From Flavobacterium sp. IMCC34852 (lineage in GTDB: Bacteria > Bacteroidota > Bacteroidia > Flavobacteriales > Flavobacteriaceae), in the NCBI RefSeq assembly GCF_030643905.1, contig NZ_CP121446.1, forward strand, positions 744,001 to 808,000: a stretch of 64,000 nt of DNA, in the 5' to 3' direction. Below the pieces are notes generated by a model. It saw only the letters and a list, made by a program, of their open reading frames with translations. It searched no databases and was not told where the DNA came from. Each line of letters begins with the position of its first letter. The first letter of the stretch is position 1. Positions 27,801 to 36,906 of the stretch are shown here, piece by piece. The translations under genes were made by a program, and so were the position numbers.

Positions 27801-30800
27801 AGGCGATAGGCTCAACGTCAGCCGCCAATACTTTTACGATACAAAACTTAGGAACTGCCGGATTGAATTTGTCAGGCTTGAGTCCGTATGTGACTTTAGG
27901 TGGTGCTAATCCGAGCGATTTTGCAATAGTGGCTGTGCCTTCTAATAGTGTGGGTGTAGGTTCTTCGACCACTTTTACTATTACTTTTACGCCAACTTTT
28001 TCAGGCACCAGAACGGCAACGGTAACCATTGCCAGTAATGATCCTGATGAGCCAAGCTATACCTTCAACATCAGCGGAACAGGAACTTGTACGGCTTTTG
28101 CGACCATTAGTACCGTAACGCCGGCCTCTGGACCGGTTGGAACGAATGTTACCATCACAGCAAGTTCGGGAGATTTAACCGGAACTACAGTTGCTTTTAA
28201 TAGTATTCCGGCAACAATAATATCAAGTTCAGCCACTCAATTAGTGGTTACAGTGCCTGCGGGTGCTATAACAGGCAACATTAATATTACCAAAACTGCC
28301 ACAGGTTGTATACTATCTTCTGCTTATACAGTAACCAATATTACCGGAGTTTGTGCCGGTTTGACCAATTTAATCATGACCGAAATCTATGATCAGGATG
28401 GCGGAAGTTTAGGTTATATTGAAGTGTATAATGGTACCGGAGCTACCATAGATTTGACCTCCTATTTCATCAGAAGATATGCGGATAATGCAGCTTTAAT
28501 AGCCAATAGTTATACCGATTACGCTTTTGCACCAAGCATCACTTCTATTGCTAACGGAGAAGTAAAATATGGTAGAATCAGTAATGATGCCAATACGGCT
28601 TCACCCGATTTTGATTACAGCACACCCGGGTTTGCGGGGATTAACGGAGATGATATTTTTCATTTGTACCAAGGAACGACTTTGGTGGATGTTTATATAG
28701 TGCCTAACAATACGATTGGTTATACTGCCAAAAGAAATACTAATACGGCAGGACCAAACACCAGCAGCACGCCAAGTGATTGGACACATACTACTACTGA
28801 AACTTTAGCCGATTTGGGCACGTTTGTTTACACCGGACCACTTTCTACAGTACCAACTGTAACTACTGATCCTGTAGATGTGACGACTTGTAATACTACG
28901 GCAACCTTTACCGCTGGCGCTACTGCGGGGCCAGGTGCCGGGACTTTGAGTTACCAATGGTACTATAACTCGGGTACCGCTTCGGGATGGACGGCTGTTG
29001 CGGCTAGTTCCTTAACCGGTGTTGCGGCAACGAATTTTAACACCAATACTTTAACGCTTACCGGAGCAATAGGTGCTTTTAGCGGGTATCAGTTTTACTG
29101 TCAGGTAACCCAAAATACGACTTGTAATGTGGCTTCAGATGCAGCGCAGTTGATGGTCGATGCTACCGTTTGGAGCGGAACAGCATGGAGTAACGGTGCA
29201 CCTGATTTAACAACAGGAGTAGTGATTGCCGGAAATTATGATACAGCCACCGACGGCAGTTTTGAAGCTTGTAGTGTAACCATTAATCCTGCGGTGACTT
29301 TAGACATCAATCCGAATGACCATGTGGCCATTCAAAATAATTTATACGTGAATGCTACGGGAACTTTATTGGTACAAAATAACGGTTCGTTAGTCATGAT
29401 TGACGATGCAGGAGTAGTAACCAATAACGGAACCACCAACGTAATCAGAACTACTGCGCCATTCGAATTATATGATTATACATATTGGTCTTCACCGGTA
29501 AACGGTGCCAATATCACCAGTACATTTATAGGTTGGAGAACTGATTATTCTTTTGAGTTTAATGCAGCCAATTATTCTGATTTGAATACCATAGATTATT
29601 ACGGAACCGTAACGGCTGCCGGAGTGCCGGACAGTTTTGACGATTTCGCACCATGGGCATGGTTGCCTTACACCGGAAACATGACCAACGGAAAAGGCTA
29701 TGCCATTATGGGACCAACCGGATTGGCTTTTGCGCCGAGTGCTACTACTACGGTGACTTTTTCCGGACCGGTAAACAATGGAGTTATTCAGATTCCAATT
29801 GTGGAAAGCGGTAATGCGGCGAACACGGCAGATGATTTTAACTTGATAGGAAATCCATACGCTTCGGCTATTTTTGCGGATGATTTTATTACGACCAACG
29901 GAACCAAAACTTCGGGAAGTTTGTATTTCTGGACGCATGTGGATGATGTTTCGGTTTCTAATCCGGGACCAAGTTTGTATAACTTTATCACTGATGATTA
30001 TGCGGTTTACAATTTGTCGGGAGGAACGCGAGCCAGTTTTACCGGTAGCGCGGTGCCAACGGGTTATATTGCTTCGGCTCAGGGATTCTTTGTAGAAGCA
30101 CAAGGCAACAATACTCTGACGTTTAACAACGCCATGAGAGATAAAGATTATGACAATGACCAGTTTTTCAGAACGGCGCAACCTCAAGCAGCGGAAAAAG
30201 ACAGATTGTGGTTGAATTTGAGAAATGGAGATGGAATGTTTGGTCAATTGTTGGTGGCTTATTTGCCACAATCTACACTAGACTTTGATTGGGCTTATGA
30301 TGCTAGAGTAAACCAAAGCAACAATTATTTGAGTTTCTATACTTTAGGGAATAATGAGAAGTATAAAATTCAGGCCAGATCTAATTTTGTGGAGTCTGAT
30401 ATTGTTCCGATTGGGTATTTTAGTTCGGTTGACGGTGAGTTCAGCATTAGCATTGACCAACAAGAAGGCGTTTTCAACAGCGAGGCCACTAATATATATA
30501 TAGAAGATTTAGCCTTGAATATTATACACGATTTAAAAGCGGCACCTTATACTTTTACCACAGTAAACGGTAAGTTTGACAACCGATTCTTGTTGCGTTA
30601 TACCAATGGTTCTGCCTTAGACAACCCTGATTTTGATACGTTAAACAACAGTGTTGTGGTGGCGGCCAATCAAGGAGAATTAATGATAAAGTCGTATTTG
30701 CAAACTATAAACGAAGTGATTGTTTACGATGTGTTAGGAAGACAATTGTACCAAGCCAAAGGTATTGGTGCTAATGATTTTGTAGCCAACAACATCACGT

Positions 30801-30877
30801 TGAGCCAACAATCATTAATCGTAAAAATCAAGCTCGAAAGCGGTACAGTGATTACCAAAAAGATACTAATGAATTAA
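24887..30877 (+). CDS. Very large secreted T9SS surface protein with beta-repeat, LTD and Ig-like regions
   Basis: 1996 residues. Signal peptide at 1-22. A beta-sandwich region follows (about 25-190), then a segment starting SGNWSDPATWTGG, seen in many Bacteroidota surface proteins, and a long stretch of beta-helix-like repeats rich in Gly/Thr/Asn (about 210-700). Two HYDIN/choice-of-anchor-D-type units (FTIRFAPTAAGTFTG and FTITFTPTFSGTRTA) come next, an IPT/TIG-like unit, a lamin-tail-like domain (IMTEIYDQDGGSLGYIEVYN), and an Ig-like unit. The last ~80 residues match a type C T9SS sorting domain (VYDVLGRQLYQAKG, ending in VITKKILMN). It is probably exported to the cell surface as an adhesin or matrix protein. 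No catalytic motif was found. Confidence 0.9.
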   Translation: MKFKLLLVTFFALVLNSVSSYGQVTIFSENMGTPSANTAIATYVGGTAPATFQNVSTLTYTGVGTTDVRTSTPSTGYAGASGNGNVFITSTIGNSFQISGINTSGYTSLSLSFGQHKSTTGSTGSDLLVEVSSDGTTYTALTYTRATGTGTAVWALVTPTGTIPSTTNLRIRFRQTATATQYRIDDVVLTGTVAGIVSIASGNWSDPATWTGGNVPDPSENAIIQNGHVVTMDSATYNIRNANTTVDAGGTLATNLTFTNNGIATINGTFQINAGGYADGTNLSYGTNGTLNFNTGWTYNVANTHTYWPAAVGAPKNVNIASGTTVVMAINAYRAISTGGVLSIAGALTLTTNPTITVNGTLRLDAGGYLNAGAMPIYGNASTLLYNTGGTYGRGLEWNAAGVGTIGTTPGYPNHVQISNNTTINYINGAASGAVGSKAIAGNLTIDAGSALHMDYGSVSAGGELVVAGNITNAGTLTLGFAVGDDLRVTGNLTNTGTFNGSNRAVYFNRTGTQIVTSAAGITIPYLRTAGSGTTVQFTAGTNVVVSAALTGNAVVFGSASDVIDLNGNTLTIGTASVANVIVGTGTFKGSTTSNLTLLGTGSIGTVYFTTGFQNLGTFTVNRTSGAVACVLGSPLAVNTSLALTNGIVDLGNNPMTIGASGTITGASSSNFIIADVANGASVALRKTLSAAGTFTFPIGDSAASADGMQYSPVTVVFSGGTYGGYAGFAVNDIKEPNLDASTHYITRYWKVTTSGIAPTTYAVTGTYLPVDVVGTEATCQSNQWNGASWTNGGAPVTTNTMSITCNTFPATNHLTAGARDREINVVQVATNYLNGSTYDFGTVLTSATLDVVFTIQNLGQQTITLTNPAPTISGNPPYSVFANYSGATVPIISGTTPGTRTFTIRFAPTAAGTFTGSATIINNDSNENPYVINFTGVGQLPQPDINLQGLGNNIAPGNTPVGTDNTLFAAQAIGSTSAANTFTIQNLGTAGLNLSGLSPYVTLGGANPSDFAIVAVPSNSVGVGSSTTFTITFTPTFSGTRTATVTIASNDPDEPSYTFNISGTGTCTAFATISTVTPASGPVGTNVTITASSGDLTGTTVAFNSIPATIISSSATQLVVTVPAGAITGNINITKTATGCILSSAYTVTNITGVCAGLTNLIMTEIYDQDGGSLGYIEVYNGTGATIDLTSYFIRRYADNAALIANSYTDYAFAPSITSIANGEVKYGRISNDANTASPDFDYSTPGFAGINGDDIFHLYQGTTLVDVYIVPNNTIGYTAKRNTNTAGPNTSSTPSDWTHTTTETLADLGTFVYTGPLSTVPTVTTDPVDVTTCNTTATFTAGATAGPGAGTLSYQWYYNSGTASGWTAVAASSLTGVAATNFNTNTLTLTGAIGAFSGYQFYCQVTQNTTCNVASDAAQLMVDATVWSGTAWSNGAPDLTTGVVIAGNYDTATDGSFEACSVTINPAVTLDINPNDHVAIQNNLYVNATGTLLVQNNGSLVMIDDAGVVTNNGTTNVIRTTAPFELYDYTYWSSPVNGANITSTFIGWRTDYSFEFNAANYSDLNTIDYYGTVTAAGVPDSFDDFAPWAWLPYTGNMTNGKGYAIMGPTGLAFAPSATTTVTFSGPVNNGVIQIPIVESGNAANTADDFNLIGNPYASAIFADDFITTNGTKTSGSLYFWTHVDDVSVSNPGPSLYNFITDDYAVYNLSGGTRASFTGSAVPTGYIASAQGFFVEAQGNNTLTFNNAMRDKDYDNDQFFRTAQPQAAEKDRLWLNLRNGDGMFGQLLVAYLPQSTLDFDWAYDARVNQSNNYLSFYTLGNNEKYKIQARSNFVESDIVPIGYFSSVDGEFSISIDQQEGVFNSEATNIYIEDLALNIIHDLKAAPYTFTTVNGKFDNRFLLRYTNGSALDNPDFDTLNNSVVVAANQGELMIKSYLQTINEVIVYDVLGRQLYQAKGIGANDFVANNITLSQQSLIVKIKLESGTVITKKILMN

Positions 30878-30878
30878 A

Positions 30879-30908
30879 AAAAGCGGCTCAGAAATGAGCC
30901 GCTTTTTT
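30879..30908. terminator. Bidirectional terminator between the T9SS gene and the JmjC-like gene
   Basis: Stem AAAAGCGGCTCA/TGAGCCGCTTTT with a GAAA loop, A and T runs on both sides; serves both convergent genes. Confidence 0.92.
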
Positions 30909-30912
30909 TAAC

Positions 30913-31767
30913 CTATTTATTAGTGTTGACTATAGCTTGGTTGTTTTTATAATCAATCCATTTTTGACCTTTCCATTGGCGCATGAGATTGTCAAAGTTA
31001 CGCATGATAAATACGTTGTAGGCTGCTTTTGACAGATTGGTGAGGCTTCTCGGAAAAGCTCTTAAACTCATTGAGAATCCGGGCGTGACATACTTCATAT
31101 AATGCCAATACCCTTCGGGCATGTAAAGCATTTCGCCGTGTTTTAAATCAGTGACTAAGCCTTTGGCTTTTTTCAAAGCCGGCCATTTGTCAAAGTCGGG
31201 ATTATCAAAATCGATGTCTTCTCTAGAGATGAGAGCGTGAGGGACTTTGTATAAATACGGCGTTTGATCAGGTGCAAAAAGCACACATCTTTTTTGACCA
31301 TGAAAGTGAAAATGCAGGATGTTAGAATAATCAATATCATAATGCATAAACACTTTTGAGTTTTCGCCTCCAAAGAAAAGCATCGGCAATTGTTTGACTA
31401 ATTTTAGTCCGATATCCGGCCAAACAAAATCATTTTTCAGTACCGGAACTTCTTTCATCAAATTGTATAAAAAGATGCGATAATTGGTTGGCTTGGCATT
31501 GAGTAAATCGATATAATCACTCATTTTCATTTGGGCATGAGCTTCGTTAAATCCATCTTTGTGCGAAACCGGGCGGTCATCATAAAGCGGCACAATTTTA
31601 TCGCCGGCAACTTCTTTAATGTAGGCTAAATTCCACTTTTCATAGGCCGGCCAATCGGCAGTGAGTTGCTCAATAACCAACGGCTTTTGTTTTTTTACAT
31701 AGTGATTGTAAAAATCTTCTTTTGAAATAGTTTTTACGCGTTCAATTTCTGTAAGTGCTAGTGACAT
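30913..31767 (-). CDS. Cupin-like JmjC-type oxygenase
   Basis: 284 residues of the Cupin_8/JmjC-like family of Fe(II)/2-oxoglutarate-dependent oxygenases. The iron site is readable: His and Asp in FMHYDIDYSNILH (HxD), and a distal His in MPEGYWHYMKYV. GQKRCVLFAPDQ is the usual strand after the first two ligands. The N-terminal KQKPLVIEQLTADWPAYEKW is also typical. Bacterial members hydroxylate protein side chains or small molecules; the substrate here is unknown. Standalone, convergent with the T9SS gene, and 100 nt downstream of bioB on the same strand. Confidence 0.9.
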   Translation of the reverse strand: MSLALTEIERVKTISKEDFYNHYVKKQKPLVIEQLTADWPAYEKWNLAYIKEVAGDKIVPLYDDRPVSHKDGFNEAHAQMKMSDYIDLLNAKPTNYRIFLYNLMKEVPVLKNDFVWPDIGLKLVKQLPMLFFGGENSKVFMHYDIDYSNILHFHFHGQKRCVLFAPDQTPYLYKVPHALISREDIDFDNPDFDKWPALKKAKGLVTDLKHGEMLYMPEGYWHYMKYVTPGFSMSLRAFPRSLTNLSKAAYNVFIMRNFDNLMRQWKGQKWIDYKNNQAIVNTNK

Positions 31768-31867
31768 AGACTGTTTGGTAAAATATAAAAAAAGCTCCCA
31801 TCAAAACATGATGAGAGCAAAGTTATAAAAAGCTTTAAAAACTATTCTTTTTTTAGAAAAAGTTAAC

Positions 31868-32953
31868 TTATTTTCCTTTGTTAGAAGCTTCTAAATTGCG
31901 TTCAATTTGGTGACCCGGACGCGTCCATTTTGGTTTTTCTCCCAAGGATTGAAACTGCGAATCTTCGGCTTCAACGGTTTTAGGTTGCATGATTTTGATG
32001 AAGGGTTTTTGCGGAAGCAAACCAAGAGTTTCAAACATTTTCATGTCTTCATTCACATCAGGGTTTGGTGTGGTCAATAATTTATCGCCTGCAAAAATCG
32101 AATTCGCACCGGCAAAGAAACACATAGCTTGACCTTCGCGAGACATTTCGGTTCTTCCGGCAGAAAGGCGTACTTGGGTTTCGGGCATTACGATACGGGT
32201 AGTGGCTACCATTCGAATCATTTCCCAAATTTCAACCGGTTTTTCGTTTTCCATCGGTGTGCCTTCAACGGCTACTAAGGCATTAATCGGCACGGATTCC
32301 GGTTGCGGATTTAAAGTAGACAATGCTACTAACATTCCGGCTCTGTCTTCGATGCTTTCGCCCATTCCGATAATACCGCCACTGCATACCGTAACATTGG
32401 TTTTGCGGACGTTTTCTATGGTTTGCAAACGGTCTTCAAAACCGCGGGTTGAAATCACTTCTTTATAATAATCTTCAGAGGTATCCAGGTTGTGGTTGTA
32501 AGCATATAAACCGGCTTCGGCTAATCGTTGTGCTTGATTTTCGGTTAACATTCCGAGAGTACAGCATACTTCCATATCCAGTTTGTTGATGGTTCTCACC
32601 ATTTCCAATACTTGGTCAAACTCTTCACCGTCTTTAACATTGCGCCAAGCAGCACCCATACAAACTCTCGAAGAACCGTTAGATTTGGCTCTAAGCGCTT
32701 GTGCTTTAACTTGGCTCACGGTCATCAAATCGTTGCCTTGAATATCGGTATGATAGCGAGCAGCTTGCGGACAATAACCACAATCTTCGGGACAACCGCC
32801 GGTTTTGATAGAGAGTAAAGTGGAAACCTGAACTACATTAGGATCGTGATGTTCACGGTGTACAGAAGCAGCTTCGTAAAGCAAATCCATTAAGGGTTTG
32901 TTGTATATGGCGATGATTTCTTCTTTGGTCCAATTGTGTTTAGTAATGCTCAT
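31868..32953 (-). CDS. bioB: Biotin synthase
   Basis: 361 residues, radical-SAM enzyme inserting sulfur into dethiobiotin. The 4Fe-4S cluster Cys54, Cys58 and Cys61 are in GGCPEDCGYCPQ. Further family blocks: RVCMGAAWRN, CCTLGMLT, AYNHNLDTSEDYY and CSGGIIGMGES. I start at the ATG at 32953: the ATG at 32977 lies inside the -7 box and would not be in the transcript. It is separated from bioF-bioD-bioA by about 10 kb and has its own strong promoter. The C-terminal 20 residues are basic. Confidence 0.98.
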   Translation of the reverse strand: MSITKHNWTKEEIIAIYNKPLMDLLYEAASVHREHHDPNVVQVSTLLSIKTGGCPEDCGYCPQAARYHTDIQGNDLMTVSQVKAQALRAKSNGSSRVCMGAAWRNVKDGEEFDQVLEMVRTINKLDMEVCCTLGMLTENQAQRLAEAGLYAYNHNLDTSEDYYKEVISTRGFEDRLQTIENVRKTNVTVCSGGIIGMGESIEDRAGMLVALSTLNPQPESVPINALVAVEGTPMENEKPVEIWEMIRMVATTRIVMPETQVRLSAGRTEMSREGQAMCFFAGANSIFAGDKLLTTPNPDVNEDMKMFETLGLLPQKPFIKIMQPKTVEAEDSQFQSLGEKPKWTRPGHQIERNLEASNKGK

Positions 32954-32974
32954 AGGTAACATTTTATGTTGCCC

Positions 32975-33005
32975 CAAAAGTAGTCAATTTGTAATTAAGT
33001 TACAA
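32975..33005 (-). promoter_or_regulatory. Promoter of bioB
   Basis: On the minus strand: TTG (33003-33005), 20-nt spacer, TACTTTTG (32975-32982). The spacing equals that of the atpD promoter. Confidence 0.7.
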
Positions 33006-33030
33006 TTTGAAAAACAATAAAAGACGCTGA

Positions 33031-33471
33031 TTAATCCTGTGCAGCCGTTTTGCTTCTGAAAAGTTGCATGGCTACAAAAACGACAATTACGCCTGAAGCA
33101 ATTCCTTCAAACAATAGACCAATAGCGTATTCGTTGGCTGTTGGGCTTCCGCCGAAAAGAAATTCTCCTGAAAGATTGCTGACATACTCATTTCCGCCTC
33201 GGGCATAAATATAAGTCAGCAAACCGATAACGCTGAGTAAAACACCCGTAATAGCGGTTGTGCCTGCCGAAAGCAAATTAGAAACATAACCGGTTTTGCC
33301 TTCTTTGAAGTTGGATTGTAGTGTTCTGCTTACGCCATAGTAAACAAAGGCAGCGTTGAGCATTCTGAGGTAAATGACTTTAGACAAACCGAAGAACTCC
33401 ATAATTAAAAAATAAAGGGCAATTCCGGCAAAGATCAGGATTCCGTTGACTATTTCTTTAGGTAGTTTCAT
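33031..33471 (-). CDS. Small four-helix integral membrane protein, unknown
   Basis: 146 residues with four hydrophobic segments (about 8-26, 34-48, 70-92 and 115-137). Short polar loops carry SRTLQSNFKEGKTGYVSN and NEYVSNLSGEFLFGG. The topology and the Lys-rich loop after helix 2 recall DUF4199-like proteins, but I cannot assign a family with confidence. It sits alone between bioB and ribF with its own TAATTTTG box. No function proposed. Confidence 0.75.
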   Translation of the reverse strand: MKLPKEIVNGILIFAGIALYFLIMEFFGLSKVIYLRMLNAAFVYYGVSRTLQSNFKEGKTGYVSNLLSAGTTAITGVLLSVIGLLTYIYARGGNEYVSNLSGEFLFGGSPTANEYAIGLLFEGIASGVIVVFVAMQLFRSKTAAQD

Positions 33472-33508
33472 CTTGATAGGGTTTAAAGGGATAATTAAAC
33501 AAGTCTAT

Positions 33509-33516
33509 CAAAATTA
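33509..33516 (-). promoter_or_regulatory. Candidate -7 box for the membrane protein gene
   Basis: TAATTTTG on the minus strand, 37 nt before the ATG at 33471. Confidence 0.4.
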
Positions 33517-33595
33517 AGAAATTATCTGTAAAAATTTAATTATTTAACAGAAAAGAAAGTTTAGATTCAGTAAAATCAAATAAATATTAAATTAT

Positions 33596-34525
33596 TTATA
33601 GTCGGCTGATGTGTTCTTGTGCGGTCAGTTTGTCAAGAGCCAACTGGCTTTTCAGCGCGTCTAAAGAGTCAAATTTTTGTTCATCACGCATTCTTTTCAG
33701 TAGTGAAACAGTGATGGTTTGACCATAAAGGTCTTCGTTAAAATCGAATAAATTGATTTCAATGGTTTGGGTAGTGCCGTTCACCGTAGGCCGATTTCCG
33801 ATATTCATCATGCCGTAAACTGTTTGTTGGTTGTGTTGGCATTTGGCTACATAAACTCCGTTTTTAGGGATGAGTTTATAGTCTTCTTCGATGGTAATGT
33901 TGGCTGTTGGGTAACCGATGGTTCTGCCCAGTTGTTGGCCTTTGGTTACGATTCCGGTCAATGAATAATCATAGCCCAAATACTCGTTGGCCAATTCAAT
34001 TTGACCTTCGCTTAAAGCGGTTCTGATTTTGGTGGAACTCACGGAAACAGCATTGATTTCTTGTACTGAAATTTGTTCCACTTCAAAGCCGTAGGTTTGG
34101 CCAAATTCAATCAGGTCATTAATGTCGGCCGTTCGGTTTCTTCCGAAACGATGGTCATAACCTATAATGATTTTCTTTAGTTTAAAAGTATCGACTAAAA
34201 CCTGTTTGACAAAATCTTCGGCAGTTAGTCTCGAAAACTCTTTATCAAAAGGATGTACTACCAAATGGTCAACGCCTAAGTTGGCTAATAAGGCTATTTT
34301 TTCATTTAAGGTGTTGAGTTGTTTCATCTCGGTTCCTTCTTGGAGAACCATTCTTGGATGCGGAAAAAAAGTCAGCACTAAACTTTCACACTCATTTATT
34401 TTTGCCGAAGTGATAATTTGGTCCAATATTTTTTGGTGGCCAAGGTGCACACCGTCAAATGTACCAATGGTAACGATAGTTTGGCCGTTGGGTTTGAAGG
34501 AATGAATAGAATGATGTGTTTTCAA
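33596..34525 (-). CDS. ribF: Bifunctional riboflavin kinase / FAD synthetase (probable TTG start)
   Basis: 309 residues when started at the TTG at 34525. It phosphorylates riboflavin to FMN and adenylates FMN to FAD. FAD-synthetase half: TIGTFDGVHLGHQKIL, LTFFPHP and IGYDHRFGRNR. Riboflavin-kinase half: GQQLGRTIGYPTANI and NIGNRPTVNG. An ATG exists at 34588, but a TACTTTTG box at 34540-34547 would place the transcript start downstream of it. The family normally starts with a short KT-x-HSIH-like stretch, which is what follows the TTG. The non-ATG start is inferred. Confidence 0.95.
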   Translation of the reverse strand: MKTHHSIHSFKPNGQTIVTIGTFDGVHLGHQKILDQIITSAKINECESLVLTFFPHPRMVLQEGTEMKQLNTLNEKIALLANLGVDHLVVHPFDKEFSRLTAEDFVKQVLVDTFKLKKIIIGYDHRFGRNRTADINDLIEFGQTYGFEVEQISVQEINAVSVSSTKIRTALSEGQIELANEYLGYDYSLTGIVTKGQQLGRTIGYPTANITIEEDYKLIPKNGVYVAKCQHNQQTVYGMMNIGNRPTVNGTTQTIEINLFDFNEDLYGQTITVSLLKRMRDEQKFDSLDALKSQLALDKLTAQEHISRL

Positions 34526-34539
34526 CCGTTGATTTTTTA

Positions 34540-34547
34540 CAAAAGTA
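34540..34547 (-). promoter_or_regulatory. -7 box for ribF
   Basis: TACTTTTG on the minus strand, 14 nt before the TTG start codon. It excludes the upstream ATG from the transcript. Confidence 0.5.
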
Positions 34548-34567
34548 AATTTTATTTTAAAAGAAAA

Positions 34568-34593
34568 GAGGATTGAAAATGAATTCAATCCTC
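34568..34593 (-). terminator. Intrinsic terminator after the M43 protease gene
   Basis: Stem GAGGATTGAA/TTCAATCCTC, T-rich on the minus-strand side. It lies between the protease stop and the ribF promoter. Confidence 0.8.
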
Positions 34594-34616
34594 TTTTTTA
34601 GTTTTGCGGCTATTAA

Positions 34617-36656
34617 TTATTCTTTAATAAAACGCAATGTTTTGCTTTGTGTACCGTTAGAAACAGTGATTAAATAAACACCGCTGCTGTAATTTGTAGT
34701 ATCAATAGATAAATCGTCAGCAGTTGTTATATTTTTTTGGGTGATTGTTTGACCTAAATAATTGTAAACAGTAACGTTTTTAACCAATTCAACTCCGGTA
34801 GGTACCGCAATGTTTAATACACTTTTAGTTGGGTTAGGGTAAACATAAATATCGTTTAAGGTTTCGAAAGTTTCGTTGCTTAACACGTTAACTGTAAATA
34901 CTTTGCTATCTGTACTGGTAAATGATGCACCGTTAGCCACTACAATTGTACCATCAGTTGATTTGATGTCATAATAACCACTACCATAGTTACAACAAAT
35001 TCCGTCACCATAAGAATCGTTAATGGTAAAGGTATAACAATTGTTGTTAGCCAATGTCCAGTTTTGGGTAAAGATGGCAGGAAGTGCTGCTGTATCTGTA
35101 TACGGACCGCCACTGTATAAAATAGTTCCGGCTTGATTTTTTAAGTTCCAAGTAGTTTCTGAACCATACAAATCTCTTTGTAATCTAAATACATAATTAT
35201 TGATAGTGTAGTTCGTTGGTCCGGCAGGAACAGTATAAGCTGCTGAAACGCTGTTGTTTGAAGCTCTTTGGTCAGTTACACCATTAGCGGTTGTAATAGT
35301 ACCATTAAATGTTCCGTTAGTTCCGTTAGTTACCGGCATGTCAAAAGTAGCAAATTTGTTTGGTGCTAAATTTCCTGTCCAAGGGTAAGTATAGTTAGTT
35401 CCGCCATTAATGTTATAAGAAATAACGGCTGAAGTTAAATTAGCTGTTCCTCGGTTGTAGATGGTAACTTTTATGGTTGGTGAACTACCGCCACCACAAG
35501 CGCCACCGGCTGAAGCACAAACGTTTTCCAATTTCAATTCAGCATCGTTAGTGAATAGAGGAATGGCTTGGTCTCTTGTTGATGTTTTTAACGTAAGTCT
35601 TCGGGTTGCGTTGTTCATTACGGTTGTAATTCTGGCTTTTTGGTCTACAGTAAAGATGTTCATACAAGCATCATCAGTGTAATCCATATAGTTTTCAATC
35701 ATGTCATTACCCGGTTGTGTGGTACATGAGTTAGTTCCTGTAGGGCAACCATAGTTGGGAGCAGCAGCTCTGGGAGTATCATTACAATAATCATCGGCAA
35801 CACAGGCTGTTCCGTCTTCAGCCCAAATGTGACGCAATCCTAAAAAGTGGCCTACTTCGTGTGTCATGGTACGACCTTTATCAAAAGAAGTGTCGCCGTA
35901 AAGTCCGGTTGGGAAAATATTTCTTGAACCGAAATAAGAATAATTAGCCACAACACCATCAGTATTGGCTGATCCGCCATTAGTATTTAAACCGGTTAGT
36001 GTTGAGTTGCTTGGGAATTGAGCATATCCTAAAAGTGAACCGTCAGAGAATTGTACACTCCACATGTTCATATATTGAGTTGGGTCCCAAATCGTACTTG
36101 GTTTCACTGTGCTGTTGATGGCTGCAGTTGACCAAGAAGCTTCACAAAGATTGTGTCTTACAATTCCGTTAGTTGGGTTTCCGTTAGGATCTACTTTAGC
36201 CAAAGCAAATTGAACCATAGTGTCTGCTCCAACCGCATTAGAGTTAAAACCCGGAGTTCCTGACAAACGTCTGAAATCTTGATTCATTACGGTGATTTGC
36301 GACTCTACTTGACCATCTTGGATGTTAGGAGCAGTACCAAGAGCTTGACCGCTGTGGATAACGTGAACTACTACAGGAATAGTGATAATACCACCTGATT
36401 CAGAACGGAATTCCGGACTGTTTTTGTATCGTTCAACTAGCGGAGATAGCCAAGCTTCAAATTCAGCATCTGACATTCTTTTCGGATCATTCTCCTGAAG
36501 GAAATGCTCATATTCTGTTGACGCACAACGAATCAATCCTTGCGGAGAAACATTGGTGGCCGGTTTTCCAAAAACGGTTTTTTGTTTTGCTTCTTGACTG
36601 TATCCTATAGCTAGGGAAAACAGCAGAAACAAAGACATCATTGTAATTTTTTTCAT
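34617..36656 (-). CDS. Secreted M43 (pappalysin/cytophagalysin) metalloprotease with T9SS sorting domain
   Basis: 679 residues. Signal peptide 1-20, a propeptide-like region, then the catalytic domain with HEVGHFLGLRH, the HExxHxxGxxH zinc signature of M43, and the Met-turn region MIENYMDYTDDACMNIFT. A CARDB-like region (IKVTIYNRGTANLTSAVISY) follows, then a beta-sandwich segment with paired Cys (GDGICCNYG). The C-terminal ~75 residues are a type A T9SS sorting domain (VYPNPTKSVLNI ... GVYLITVSNG ... LRFIKE). An exported protease for external protein digestion. Confidence 0.96.
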   Translation of the reverse strand: MKKITMMSLFLLFSLAIGYSQEAKQKTVFGKPATNVSPQGLIRCASTEYEHFLQENDPKRMSDAEFEAWLSPLVERYKNSPEFRSESGGIITIPVVVHVIHSGQALGTAPNIQDGQVESQITVMNQDFRRLSGTPGFNSNAVGADTMVQFALAKVDPNGNPTNGIVRHNLCEASWSTAAINSTVKPSTIWDPTQYMNMWSVQFSDGSLLGYAQFPSNSTLTGLNTNGGSANTDGVVANYSYFGSRNIFPTGLYGDTSFDKGRTMTHEVGHFLGLRHIWAEDGTACVADDYCNDTPRAAAPNYGCPTGTNSCTTQPGNDMIENYMDYTDDACMNIFTVDQKARITTVMNNATRRLTLKTSTRDQAIPLFTNDAELKLENVCASAGGACGGGSSPTIKVTIYNRGTANLTSAVISYNINGGTNYTYPWTGNLAPNKFATFDMPVTNGTNGTFNGTITTANGVTDQRASNNSVSAAYTVPAGPTNYTINNYVFRLQRDLYGSETTWNLKNQAGTILYSGGPYTDTAALPAIFTQNWTLANNNCYTFTINDSYGDGICCNYGSGYYDIKSTDGTIVVANGASFTSTDSKVFTVNVLSNETFETLNDIYVYPNPTKSVLNIAVPTGVELVKNVTVYNYLGQTITQKNITTADDLSIDTTNYSSGVYLITVSNGTQSKTLRFIKE

Positions 36657-36906
36657 GATTTTTAGTTTATTGAGTAATAAGATGTTGTAAATAGCCGATA
36701 AAAGTAAAAAAAAAAGATTCTTGAACGAAAAAAAACCATTAAAAATTGTTTAAACCCAGCAACTTTGTTCTTTTAATTCGTAATAATTTACGGAAAAATA
36801 AAATTTAGCCATTATTTTACCACAAAATTGAAACGGGAGGAGTTTTCGGATAAGATTATTGCGGCGTATTTTAAGGATTGATTTCTTGTAGCGTATTCGT
36901 TTTGAG

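Noticed and set aside
29492..30271. 259-codon open frame on the minus strand inside the large T9SS gene
   Set aside because: Shadow of the plus-strand gene: no recognisable domain, Ser/Arg-rich composition, and several other antisense frames exist in the same repeat-rich gene.
36657..36906. 250-nt gap between the M43 protease and pth genes
   Set aside because: AT-rich; a weak TACTTTTA near the protease start is one base off consensus. No gene, hairpin or repeat convincing enough to list.
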